Source: Heliocidaris erythrogramma (Eukaryota > Echinodermata > Echinoidea > Camarodonta > Echinometridae). From it: DNA of 64,000 nucleotides. Position 1 is the stretch's first letter. Each line of letters starts with the position of its first letter. Where the stretch lies: assembly GCA_025617745.1 (NCBI GenBank), contig CM046853.1, positions 13,759,323-13,823,322 of the forward strand, in the 5' to 3' direction. The translations under genes and the position numbers were made by a program. Shown piece by piece: positions 45,533-56,177 of this stretch. The notes beneath the pieces are model-generated. The model did no database searches. It saw nothing but the letters and a program-made list of their open reading frames with translations, and was not told the DNA's origin.

Positions 45533-46491
45533 ATGCCTTGGAAAAATTATTAGCTCCTGTATGTGGGAAGCGTTGGCTACATTGATCAGTAATTGAACTT
45601 TCAAATTGATTTCTACTAGCCAAGTCATGATTGGATGACTATACTCCCTAAAACAATTACTCTCTACAATAACTAACCCCTAGGACAATGACCCCCAATG
45701 TAATTACCCCTACATGTAGGCCAATTACCCCCCCCCCCCCCCCCCCCCCGACAATTGGATCTAAAGGCATGCACCCCCAAATGGATGGATACTTCAGAAT
45801 AACTAACAGAATGAAAATATCCTAGAGAATTATTGTCCTGGGGATATTCTGCAGGGGTAGGAAGAATTTGAAAAAAGGTTCTGACAGTAATGGCTGGTCT
45901 CTGGGATAATCGTCCAGGAGGTATGCCTGATTGTCTGGTTAAGCCATGATCACTTCTCTAGAGCCAGTTTGTTCAGTTCTTGGTAGAAAATTGCTATATA
46001 TGTACATTTTATGATAGCAGCCATGCCTTGTGGCATGCTGTCCATAAGGGGTTGCATTTTTCTCTTCACAGCAGCTCATTCTGTAGCTAGAATCTTTTCT
46101 TTTTCGATAACTTCAATTTTCTGTACTCTTCAATTTTTATGCCACTTCATACAGTACTGTATGTTCTCAGTAGAATCATGAGCAGGCCATAGTGCTCAAA
46201 CCAAGACAAGTAACACTTGAAATTCATCCTCTCAGACATTTATTGTCTATTAATTATTATGTGGTCAAAAACCCTCTCTCATAGGAAATAGGAAAAGGGG
46301 GGGGGGGATTTCTGGGAAATTTTTCCGGGGCAGTTTGTCCTTGTCGTAATCTTCCTAAGGGTAATTATACTGGGGTAATTGTCACAAAGGTAATTGTAAT
46401 GGGAGTAGTAGTCCATTAATAATGAATAAGCTGTTAATAATCTTTTTTCCTAGTTCCATGCAACTGGTCTAATAATTTTTTTCCAGGGCTG
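45533..46491. mobile_element. probable larger Tc1-like relic
   Basis: CCTTGGAAAAATTATTAG at the left and TAATAATTTTTTTCCAGGGC at the right are inverted and of the same type as the two Tc1-like MITEs. The 0.96 kb between contains poly-C at about 45728-45750 and poly-G at 46299, and no readable transposase. Confidence 0.45.
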
Positions 46492-47985
46492 TACATGTAT
46501 GTTGATATATATGGTAAAACTTATTGGATGTACATGTAGTATCAAGAAAAATGATTATCATGGAGTGCATTTATAGGGGATTAAGCCTTCTATGCTATAC
46601 ATTGCTTAATACAGTGTACATCCATTTGGCAAGGTACATAGTATGCATAGTCAACTTCAATTATTTGTCCATCAGAAGTATCCAGTAGTATTGCACATAA
46701 ATTTCACCAAGTCATTTATCCAGACTACATATACATGCAGTCCTGGAGGAATGTTTTCTTATCACCATTCTACTCTTCCTTGTCATGAGATCGTCATATT
46801 CGTATGACACATGTACCACTTGAAACAGAATGGCACATCATGCAAACAGAGGTTTAATAGAGCAATTATTTTAGGTAAACAACACTAGGTCATTTCCTGC
46901 CTGAGTGCAGTACATGCATGTACACCTACCGGTACATATAAGGAGAAAACAAAACCTGTAAGGACCAAACAAGTGTGGATAACAATCCCTCTTTTCCTCA
47001 ACCTTTCCTGCAAATTGATGTTCACTTGTCCTAGCATTATCTACCATGTTTTCTGTATGTTTGAAATAATTGTGAGTAAATGCACCAACCAGTGTATTCT
47101 GCTGAGAGCTTCTTGACCACTGACCACTGAATTGTCATATTCTCCATAGGTTTAATACAGCAACCTCCTGGTTCCAGCAGTCAACGGGTTAGCTTGTATC
47201 ATTTTGATTTGAGTTAATGTCTGTCCTTTTGGCTCTCAGCAGTTGAATTAACATCCCTCTGGCTCTCAACTGAAATGGGCCGATTTTAAGGATGTAAACA
47301 GAGAGGCAACACTTCCTTTAATAGGCTGACTTCTTGCAGCCAGTTGTATTTGTAATCATGTTGTTGCGGACATGCAAAACTCTATACTATACTGTACATG
47401 TGGTATATACAGCATGTATGAATTCTGGAACTTAATTCTATGTGTCTTTACTGTATCAAATTTAAAAGAAAATATATTGGCAATATCTGAGGACTATAAT
47501 ACTTAAATTTAAATATCACATATTTTTGGCACATCTTTTAAAACCCTCCTATGCACTGAATTTCAGTGACTAATAATTGTTGTGTTGCATTTTCCAGGTC
47601 ACAGATCTTTTCAGTTTCTGCCATCATCATTTGAATAGGATGTGATGTACAGGCAAAATGGTATATCTTGGGACTTCTTATTGGTACGTACACAAACATA
47701 AATATGATGGGTTTGCCAGACTGTGACTGTGCAGTTGTAGATGTGAGTCATGCTAATGCACAAACACAAATGTTTGTATTATGCACAAAGATAAGTACTG
47801 GATCAATGATAATTGCAAAATTTCATTGTGTGTTCAATTTCCTTGTTTGTTTGTTTTTTCGGTCGGAGGGTGTGGACAAGTTTAGCGGAAATAACTTTAA
47901 TAAAAAAATATTCATATCCTCATTCTTTCTTTTCAACTACATTGATTTAATTTGCTGGCACTGCTCTGAAAATCCCGGAGGATAA
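46492..47985. other. intergenic or gene B intron 1 sequence, nothing recognised
   Basis: AT-rich DNA. A 105-codon frame at 47668-47985 has no family motif and is not called. Confidence 0.4.
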
Positions 47986-47994
47986 ATCAATTAA

Positions 47995-48058
47995 TATATC
48001 TAGCGCTTTGAGCCAGTTTGGGAAAGGCGCTTTATAAATGCCAGGTATTATTATTATT
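47995..48058 (+). repeat. CR1/L2-like LINE 3' tail
   Basis: Contains TAGCGCTTTGAGCC, GGCGCTTTATAAATGCC and a terminal (ATT)n run, the 3' tail typical of CR1/L2-group LINEs. Nearly the whole element is missing; this is a solo tail on the plus strand. Confidence 0.65.
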
Positions 48059-48528
48059 TCTGAATAAAATGCAATTCCTCACAATTTTAGTGTGATTTTG
48101 CTTAGTTACAAATATTTTCAAATGCCTACATTGTTGAACCTTGCAAAAGAAAATGAGGCTGGGCCGGTGTCATAATGCTGCTATACATCTCCAAACATAT
48201 TTTGTAATATATGTATTTAATAAAAATCATCAAAGCCAATCAGTGAATTGAAATTGTTAAAAATAAATTTTGTTTAAATGTGTATTTTCTTTCCTTAGGA
48301 CAAGCTTACATTACATTGTACCTTTTTCTGTCAGTGTCCTCATTCAACACAAAATATATCTTCAATGACTTATAATATGGTACAGCATGAACATATAGAA
48401 ATACTATGTTGACTCTGCAGTAGTTATTCACATTGCATTTAAAGCTTATTGGAACAAACTTTACAAAACATAATATCTCAGTAGCTGAGTGATTCATATC
48501 TCTTAGGACTTTACACTATAAAAATACG

Positions 48529-48876
48529 CAGTGGCTATTCTTACGAAGATGGGTAAGAATAATTTTCCGGCTATTCTTACGACACGCGCACACGCTCCAT
48601 TTTCGTACTCTGCGCCATCGTAACAATAATTTTCTGGCTATTCTTACGATAGGGTTAGGGTTAGGGTTAGGGTTAACGTCCTCACGATCCTCCGTCAATT
48701 CCTCCATTGTCATGTTTTCTGTCATGTCTGTGGGGGGTTGTATGCAAGGGGTTGGGTAGGTGTGTGCCAACAGCCGGCCAGTGAAGTGTGCGCAGAGTAC
48801 GAAAATGAAGCGTATGCGCATGTCGTAAGAATAGCCGGAAAATTATTCTTACGACTCGTCGTAAGAATAGCCACTG
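48529..48876. mobile_element. 348-bp inverted-repeat element containing telomere-type repeats
   Basis: Ends CAGTGGCTATTCTTACGA and its exact complement. Inner copies of GGCTATTCTTACGA and CATTTTCGTACTCTGCGC also occur in inverted pairs. Between the arms lies AGGGTT repeated four times (about 48650-48675), the vertebrate/echinoderm-type telomere unit. No coding capacity. Confidence 0.8.
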
Positions 48877-49000
48877 CCATCAAAATAAACACACACAGTT
48901 CAATTTCATCATCATTCTGTCCAAATAACTTGGGACAAAATTTTCCATGCATGTACTTTTACAGTTTAACATTATCCTAATTCATTCTATCACTTCTGCT

Positions 49001-49127
49001 CAAGGCCGTACGCAGCGGGGGTTCAAAATCATACTTTTTTTTAATAGGGTTTTAGACTTTTAAATGATCCAATAATAAAAAGCGATCATCTTGCCCCCCC
49101 AGGAAAAAATTTCTGCGTACGGCCTTG
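49001..49127. mobile_element. 127-bp hAT-like MITE
   Basis: Ends CAAGGCCGTACGCAG and CTGCGTACGGCCTTG are exact inverted copies. Exact 8-bp duplications CTTCTGCT lie at 48993-49000 and 49128-49135. Confidence 0.9.
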
Positions 49128-49135
49128 CTTCTGCT

Positions 49136-50003
49136 GCAAGCCAGCAAGGTGTTAACTCTAATACTCTTCTGGCTCCAAGTAGAGGGACATTTGCACTAGC
49201 TTGTACATTATATGTAACCATAATGCTTTCAACTTTCTAGTCATGGAAAACTGATCTGAATCTGAATACATCCTAGAAAGACAGTTTGACAGTGAATAAA
49301 GTTTCACTATTTCTCTAAAACAAAGTGTCTGATTGGTGCTTTTTTTCTAATTCTTCTTCAGACTTCAGGTTACATCTGCCTCCTTCAGGTTTGAAGATTC
49401 TTGCAGACGGTTCATTGAATATACCAAGGAGAGAGAAATTAGCCTTAGTTTTATTCAGTAGCATATGTCGCAACTAATATTATCTATAATTACCTTGCAT
49501 ATGCGTGAGTGGTACAGAGACAATATTGAAATCATTTTTATAAAAAAACTCCACTAAATTCCATATTATGTATGACTATGAGCACACTTCAAAGATAGAA
49601 TGAAGTTCAAAATATGTTTTTTAACATGTTTAAATACACAACTTCCATGACTTCAAGATACCTGATTAAGAATCAGGAAAGAAAATATAATGTTTCTCTA
49701 AAATATAAATAAATATGTAACTAGTCATAAACTTGGAAATTATTATACCATTTCTTCCAACTCAATCCAATTGCATGTCATAAATCAAATATGTTTACCA
49801 TATTTACATTTGCTTGAAATGAATCCTGGCAACTCTTGCCTTAGTCTTGGCAATATGTTTTTGTTCTTAAATGTTCAACCAGTAGTTTTCAGGCACGTAT
49901 TAAATGACAAATATAATTTTTAATTGAAACTGAATTGAACTTCAACTGAAAGTTTGTGAAAAACCCGGGAGGAACTCCACCTGTTACATACATGTATGTA
50001 CAC
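49136..50003. other. non-coding DNA, nothing recognised
   Basis: AT-rich, with no gene or element identified. Confidence 0.4.
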
Positions 50004-50012
50004 CTTCCGGTA

Positions 50013-51314
50013 AGCGTCTTTTTTTTTTGTAACCAAGCCTAGGCAGATTTCGCATTTTTTCATGAATATTCATGACGCAGGGTCGGGAAACGGTTCCGAT
50101 TGGTCTTCATGAAAGCGTTAAGCACGGTCGCCGCTACGGCCGATGGGGGGGGGGGGGGGGGGGGGGGGGGGGGTGGGGGGGGTGGAAGTCCCTGGCCTGC
50201 ACGCGCGCACGTAGTACGCATATTATGATCGTATGTGTTCAACGTGTAGGCGCCTAGCCTACGTTTTTGCACTCAATAATCTATTATCGATCTAAGTTAG
50301 ATCTTAATAGAGTTAGAATTGCCTCCACGTATCCCTCAAAATGCTGGCCTAATAATAGACGTGTGGTAGACCCAACTTCAAAATGGAATCGGAATGTGAT
50401 GGTGTGATATCATCAAATTTGCAGGTCTAGCCAAGACTCTAACTACTCTAGATCTACTCTAACTAGACCAATTTTGTTACAATTTTCAATTTCAGTTAAG
50501 TTTAGATTAACTTAAGTGAATGTTATTTTAAGGTCAATGAGCATGATGAGTTAGACCTAGATCTAATCAGTACTAGTAAATGATTGATGATGGGGGTAGA
50601 TCTGCATCTAGATGATTTTAGATCTACCTACAATAACTAGTTACGCACTTTGTTTTCATCAGCTAAAAGGTCACCAAAATAATTTGTTTTCTTGGTACTA
50701 ACGTTAGTACTACTATTGGAATGTTAGTAGTAGTCTGCTTCTTTCAGTCCTGAAGACAGTTCTTCTAACTCAGGGCAATGTGCGTTACAGGAGCAGGGTG
50801 CAAGTGCTAATTACAGTGTGCATGCAAGGAAATTTAATTTCTAACGTGAACAGTAAGACTCTAACGTTGTTAGACCTAGCCTAGAGTCTGTGTCTTGATA
50901 TACGCATAGCCTAGGCCTAGACCTATTTTCAGAGTAATGCCAGTGGCAGTGTCAATTTTGGTCGGAAAAGGAGGGTGTCCTCAAAAGAGCTAATTACTAA
51001 ATTAGATCTACGCACATGCAATAAATTAATGGAAAACTTGATTTTGAAATTGACTGCTCAATCCAATTTGTTACGTGTCACATTGCATAGGTGGGGTGAA
51101 TATGTTGAGAATTAAACAATACATACCGGTACCGGTACATGAACGTAGGCTAGGCGCCTACACGTTGAACACACACGATCGAAATATAGCGCTGCCCGTA
51201 ATATGCGACCGTGCTTTCATGAAGACCAATCGGAACCGTTTCCCGACCCTGCGTCATGAATATTCATGAAAAAATGCGAAATCTGCCTAGGCTTGGTTAC
51301 AAAAAAAAAAGACG
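50013..51314. mobile_element. 1.3 kb fold-back element with 9-bp target duplication (Mutator-like size)
   Basis: The left arm (50013-50265) and right arm (51138-51314) are inverted copies: AGCGTC, a T run, GTAACCAAGCCTAGGCAGAT, the TGAATATTCATG block and CCTACACG/CGTGTAGG. The flanks carry CTTCCGGTA on both sides (50004-50012 and 51315-51323). A G homopolymer of about 30 bases at 50144-50175 lies in the left arm only. The inner 870 bases are rich in AGATCT/CTAGA motifs. No transposase. Nine-base duplications with long arms are usual for Mutator-like elements; assignment is by that size only. Confidence 0.75.
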
Positions 51315-51323
51315 CTTCCGGTA

Positions 51324-51663
51324 AAGTGCATTCCAATATTCCCCCAGTGCCATGCCGCGGGTAACTTGATTGCCATACACCGCTGGTATCGCAAATTCTC
51401 ACCTCTCCGACCTTAGTGCGGAAAGAAAGCCGGCTGGACCACCTAATTCTCTCATTAAAATCTGGTTATACTTACCATTTGAATATAGCACAAGAATTGC
51501 GTAAAGCAATACGAACGTCAAGTAAAGTTCCTTCATCATCTACAGTTCAGAAATTATTAAAAGAAAATTCGATTGACTTTCTCTGCTCTGCGATAACTCC
51601 CCGGACCGGAGAGAAAGGTGTAAATCAGCGCAGTAAGTTAGTAGTTATGCAACCTTGCCTTAC
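51324..51663. other. non-coding DNA with short frame
   Basis: An 89-codon plus frame (51416-51685) has no motif and runs into the SINE. Not called as a gene. Confidence 0.35.
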
Positions 51664-51677
51664 TGACGTCGACAAAT

Positions 51678-51852
51678 GTGTGTAATTGGGTTTTTACAGA
51701 CGTGTATCAATCAGATATGATTATTTACGTCTGGGACCGACCTTTAACGTCACCATCCGAAAGACGTGACTCAGTCTCGAACCTGGGTCCGCTGAATCAG
51801 TTTATAACTTCCACTGGTAGCTGGATTACAGGCGCACGCCACAACGCCCAGT
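51678..51852 (-). mobile_element. SINE with 7SL/Alu-domain-like head (copy 1)
   Basis: Read on the minus strand it starts AACTGGGCGTTGTGGCGTGC, followed by GCCTGTAATCCAGCTACC. This resembles the 5' Alu domain of 7SL RNA (GGGCG, GTGGCGYG, CCTGTARTCCCAGCTAC), including the UGUAA motif contacted by SRP9/14. A B-box-like AGGTTCGAGAC follows about 45 bases on. The 3' half contains GATGGTGACGTTAAAGGTCG and ends ATTACACAC. A 14-base duplication TGACGTCGACAAAT (51664-51677 and 51853-51866) marks a LINE-type insertion. Confidence 0.8.
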
Positions 51853-52084
51853 TGACGTCGACAAATCTCTTTTTTTTTTTAATTTATACGAGGTCGACAA
51901 CTCTTAGTCTTATCTCAGTAGACCGTATATTGTGAGGACTTGCCTCTGTGAACCAGGTTATTAAAAGTTGGGAGGTGTAGAGGATGCATATATACATTTT
52001 ACCCAATAAACACCTTGTGCCAAATCGAAGTGACTGTGGCAGGGAGGTGGAAGAGTTAGATACCCCCCTCCCCTGTAGAGCCCA

Positions 52085-52310
52085 CAAATGTAAAAATTAA
52101 CCACAAATCTAAAAATAACCACAATTTTAAAAACATGTCAACCAAATTAGCGTAAAAATAACCACAAATGTAAAAAAAAATTGCTCACAAATGTAAAAAT
52201 CTGTTTAACCACAAATGTCAAAACATTTCGCCTACAACTTACAAGACAGTGTAAAAATTTCCAATTTTACCACAAATGTCATAACATGTCGACCACAAAA
52301 TAAAAACTCT
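52085..52310. repeat. degenerate ACCACAAATGTAAAAAT repeat
   Basis: Variants of AACCACAAATGTAAAAAT recur about nine times over 220 bases with irregular spacing. No other content. Confidence 0.6.
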
Positions 52311-52376
52311 TTGCTTGCATAATCCACCTATGTAAGATAAGTTATTATTTGCCTTCTTTTTCCGGGGTCCGCTCGC

Positions 52377-52592
52377 CATTCATATCAAGGACCGCTATTC
52401 ATATAAAACCGCTATTCATTTAACACGCGTTATGAATAGCGGCCTTTAATTATGAATAGTTATGAATAGTGGTCCTTATGAATGGAGGTCCTTATGAATA
52501 GCGAGGTAATTTCTCTATGGTTTCCCCTCTATTCATAAGGACCGCGATGGATAGCGGTCCTTATGAATAGGTGGTCCTTATGACTAGCGAGG
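52377..52592. repeat. palindromic cluster of ATTCATAAGGACCGC
   Basis: CCTTATGAATAGCGG and its complement occur about ten times in both orientations over 215 bases, giving many alternative hairpins. Probably the remains of one or more nested MITEs; boundaries unclear. Confidence 0.6.
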
Positions 52593-52758
52593 TTACCCCC
52601 TTTTTTCCCCCTCAGTGTTTTTTTTTCTACTGTTTTTCTTAAAATCCCAAAGGATTTTGTGCGCTCTCTAGTTCGTGCTCGCTCCCTTTCTCCTTCTCTG
52701 TTCTTTCCCTCCAATTTACATGTAACCTACATTTCCTTCTTTCTCTCCCGGCCCCCTT

Positions 52759-52938
52759 AACTGGGCGTTGTGGCGTGCGCCTGAAATCCAGCTACCAGTT
52801 GAAGTTATGAACTGATTCAGCGGACCCAGGTTCGAGACTGAGTCACGTCTTTCGGATGGTGACGTTAAAGGTCGGTCCCAGACGTAAATAATCATATCTG
52901 ATTGATACACGTCTGTAAAAACCCAATTACACACACAC
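52759..52938 (+). mobile_element. SINE with 7SL/Alu-domain-like head (copy 2)
   Basis: About 95% like copy 1 by eye, in the opposite orientation 0.9 kb away. CCTGTAATCC is changed to CCTGAAATCC, which alters the UGUAA motif. The tail ends with a longer ACACACAC run. A target duplication was not found. Confidence 0.75.
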
Positions 52939-52944
52939 CTCTTC

Positions 52945-53335
52945 ACTCAATTTTCTTCATCATATAATTTTGTACCACTATGTTGTTTCCATTCAGGAGT
53001 TTCTATATGAATGTTGTCTCTGTCTCTATCCTTTTTCTCTTGTTTATTAATGTACTTTAATTTTTCCAGTTATTATTATCAGAGGGGTCCACAATTTACA
53101 AGCTCTGCTTTTTCTCTTCTTTTTTTACAAAGAAGATAGATTACGTTTCATACGTAATTATTCTTTTCTTTTCAAAGATATTAGTCATTGTATGTTTTGA
53201 TCTATCTCAGCTTCAAATGTAATATTCTGTATAAATTTTGCATTGTATTTTGTGTTATGAAAATTGTATTTTGTATTTGTATTTTGTTGAAAATGAAAAA
53301 ATAATAAAAAAGAAAAAATATGAAATATGAATATG
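52945..53335. other. AT-rich DNA, nothing recognised
   Basis: T-rich then A-rich sequence without a frame or repeat. Confidence 0.4.
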
Positions 53336-53339
53336 ATTA

Positions 53340-54170
53340 TGGTAAACTGCCACTTGGTTCAATGCCAACTGGTCTAATAGCCAAATGGTCTAACATCATT
53401 CGGTCTATAACAACGATTCGTCAATCACCAATTCGTCTAATCAACATTTCGTCTAAAAACCATTTGGTCTAATAATCAGTTTTTAATCACTTTGTCTAAT
53501 CAACACTTTGTCTAATCATCACTTCGTCTATAACCAATTCGTCAAAAACCCATTTGGTCTAAAACCCATTTGGTGCAAACAACTCGGTCTAATTATCAGT
53601 TTGTCTGTTAACTTGGTCCAATTAGGCCTACTGTTTCGGCTAAAACCAGTTGGCCTAATAACTGTTTGATTTAATGTTCACTTGGTCTAATATCCATTTG
53701 GTCTAATACTACAGAAAATATTATAGGTTAGCCTGTCATATTTATATAGGTTTATTGCCACTTGGTCTACAGCCAGTTGGTCTAATTAGCCAATTGGCCG
53801 AACATCAATCGGTCTAATAATAACCAATTGGTCTTATCATCATTTCGTCCAATTACCATTTGGTCTAATTGTTATAACTACCATTTGCTCTAAGGTCAAT
53901 TCTTCTAATAGCCACTTGGTCTAAAACCATTTGGTCTAATAACCATTTGATCCATTAACAGTTGGTCTAATTGCCATTTCGTCTAATCATCAAATGGTCT
54001 GAACCCTAGTGGTCTAATACCCATGTGGTTTACACATCATTTGGTCCATTTTTTATTTGTCAGTTAGTCTAACCTCAGTTGGTCTATCATCATTTAGTCA
54101 ACACCCATTTACTCTAATAACCATTTGGTCTAGTCATCGTTTCGTGTACTGACCATCAACTGGGCTAATT
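53340..54170. repeat. degenerate minisatellite of TTGGTCTAATAACCA
   Basis: About 45 diverged copies of a 12-18 base unit around TTGGTCTAAT and ACCATTTGGTCT run for 830 bases. Unit length drifts, so no fixed period. All strands and frames are interrupted; no gene. Confidence 0.8.
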
Positions 54171-54774
54171 TCTTGTTTTTCCCCTTCAATACGACTCTAG
54201 GTTGCTTTGACTAAACAGTCAGGTCTCGGTTAGGCGCACTGGCCAAAATTTTCGAACTTTTTTGCAGTAATAGTATTTTTTTTTGGGTGGGGGGGGGGGG
54301 GTAAAAGAGGAGAAAAAGGGTAACCTGGTGGAGCATGGCATGAATTAAATACATGTGCTTGAAGGGCCCCTGCAACCAAACGCAACCCAAATGCAATTTT
54401 TTGCTGTTGATGTGCAGGGATGCATACAACTAATATTCTGTTATTCAAATATTTAGATATGTTTCATAGATTTTTAAATGTTTTTTGAAATATTTTTCCA
54501 ACCTCCTATGCTCCACCCCAAGAAAAAAGCTCCAGATCTCATTCATGCAATCATCAGTCAGCTACACTAACATTCTACAATAGACAGTGGAATGTAACTT
54601 CAACCAGCTCAGCACATGCCAGCCCCATTTTATGGGGTGCGGTTGAGCACGCGAAGCGTGCGAAATTGGTGATGCTCACTTATATTTTAGTTCCTGAAGA
54701 TGATCTGAAATAAAAGGTCCCAAAATTTGAAACTCATCATAACTCTGATCGGAGTTCATAGCACTATACATGCA
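54171..54774. other. non-coding DNA
   Basis: Contains a T then G homopolymer at about 54276-54302. No gene or element recognised. Confidence 0.4.
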
Positions 54775-55049
54775 CAGTGGCGTATCCAGGGGGTGGCGCA
54801 ACAGGCGCCCCCCCCCCCCCCCATTGGCCGTCGTTAAAAAAAAAAACTAGCAAAAAAAAAAAGTTGTTCATTAAATAGGCTTCAAAATTGGTCACATATT
54901 GGATTATTTTGCATCTCAGCCCTTCTTCAGAAGCAAACATTTTCCAAAGGGGAGGGGGCACCCCCTCCCCTTAGACCCTTCCACCAGGACGGCGATCAAT
55001 AATGCCTGGCGCCCCCCCCCCCCATTGGGAAATCCTGGATACGCCCCTG
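54775..55049. mobile_element. 275-bp MITE with CAGTGGCGTATCCAGG termini
   Basis: CAGTGGCGTATCCAGGGGG at the left and CCTGGATACGCCCCTG at the right are inverted. CATGCA occurs on both outer sides but an exact 8-base duplication is not seen. Inner CGCC/poly-C blocks near both ends extend the similarity. Confidence 0.7.
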
Positions 55050-55169
55050 CATGCATATCTTCTGTGGTTGATTGATTAATTTTTTTTTATTGTCATAAAT
55101 CATTAAAAATGTAGACAGGATTTTTCAATGGGGGGGGGGGGGCAGACGTGAAGGATCCAACCGCATAGC

Positions 55170-56010
55170 CAGGATATTATTTTAGGTGGGCGGTTGTGCG
55201 AAATTAGTGATGAGCACACAAAGCGTGCTCCCCAGGGGGTGGGTGCAGGGAGGGAAGCTCTTACGTTTTACAGCAAATCTGAGAGAAAGATAACGGCTCG
55301 CGCGGAAAGTTAGTTCGACGCCCTGCCTGCTTTCCAGTTATTTGGACGTAATACTGCACTGCATGCATGTAATAGGGGTGGGTGCAGGGAGGGGAGTTTC
55401 CCCTCTCCCGCGCGTATAGCGTAAAAGCTCTGACGTTTTTAGCAAATTTGAAAGATAAACGGCTCGTAGCATTTTTTTAGGCGGAAAGTTATAGTTATAG
55501 GGGGTGGGCGCGAAGCGCGAAAGCTTTGACATTTGAGCAAATTCGAGAGAAAGATAACGGCTCGTAGCACCTTTTTTTAGGCGGACAGTTAATTCGACGC
55601 TCTGACTGCTTTTCAATTATTTGGGTGCAATACTGCACTATAATAACAAGGGGGGGGGGGCACAGGGATCGAGCGGGAGTTTCTTCCTTCCAGCGCGATC
55701 AGCGCGAAAGCTTTGACAAATATGAAAGAAAGATGACGGCTCGTGTTGCACCTTTTTCAGGCGAAAAGTTAGTTCGATGCCCTGACTGCTTTTCAATTAA
55801 TTTATTTAACAGCGGTGGGCGCGCAGGGAGGGAGGGGAGGGAAGGATGAAGGGGAGTATCCCCTTTCTACGCGAAGCCCGAAAACTTTGCCGTTTTAGCA
55901 AATTTGGATAGAAAGATAACGGCTCGTAGCAACTTTTTAGGCTTTTTTCGCTCTCGCTTTTTTTTTTGGGGGGGGGGGGCGACCGCCCCCATCGCCCCCC
56001 TGGCTACGCG
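55170..56010. repeat. irregular tandem array with AGATAACGGCTCG blocks
   Basis: The block GAAAGATAACGGCTCG (one copy with GATGACGG) recurs near 55285, 55450, 55555, 55730 and 55915. Neighbours such as TTCGACGCCCTGACTGCTTT and GCGCGAAAGCTTTGAC repeat with it, and G homopolymers separate units. Unit length is about 100-180 bases. No gene. Confidence 0.7.
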
Positions 56011-56177
56011 CCTGGCACATGCTCACAATAGAATTGTATGCTTTCAAACAATACCTCCTCATTACCATTCTTCTCCTGATGCTACAGCATGTCTGACATA
56101 GAAACTACTACATATGCATTGTATGTTCTATATAGAACAGATGGTCATCTCTGGCAAAGCTACATACCCCTGTATCT

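Noticed and set aside
48650..48675. Chromosome end or internal telomere
   Set aside because: Only four AGGGTT units, enclosed within a small inverted-repeat element with unique sequence on both sides.
50060..50272. Proline-rich or glycine-rich frames on both strands
   Set aside because: A G homopolymer in the left arm of the fold-back element creates both.
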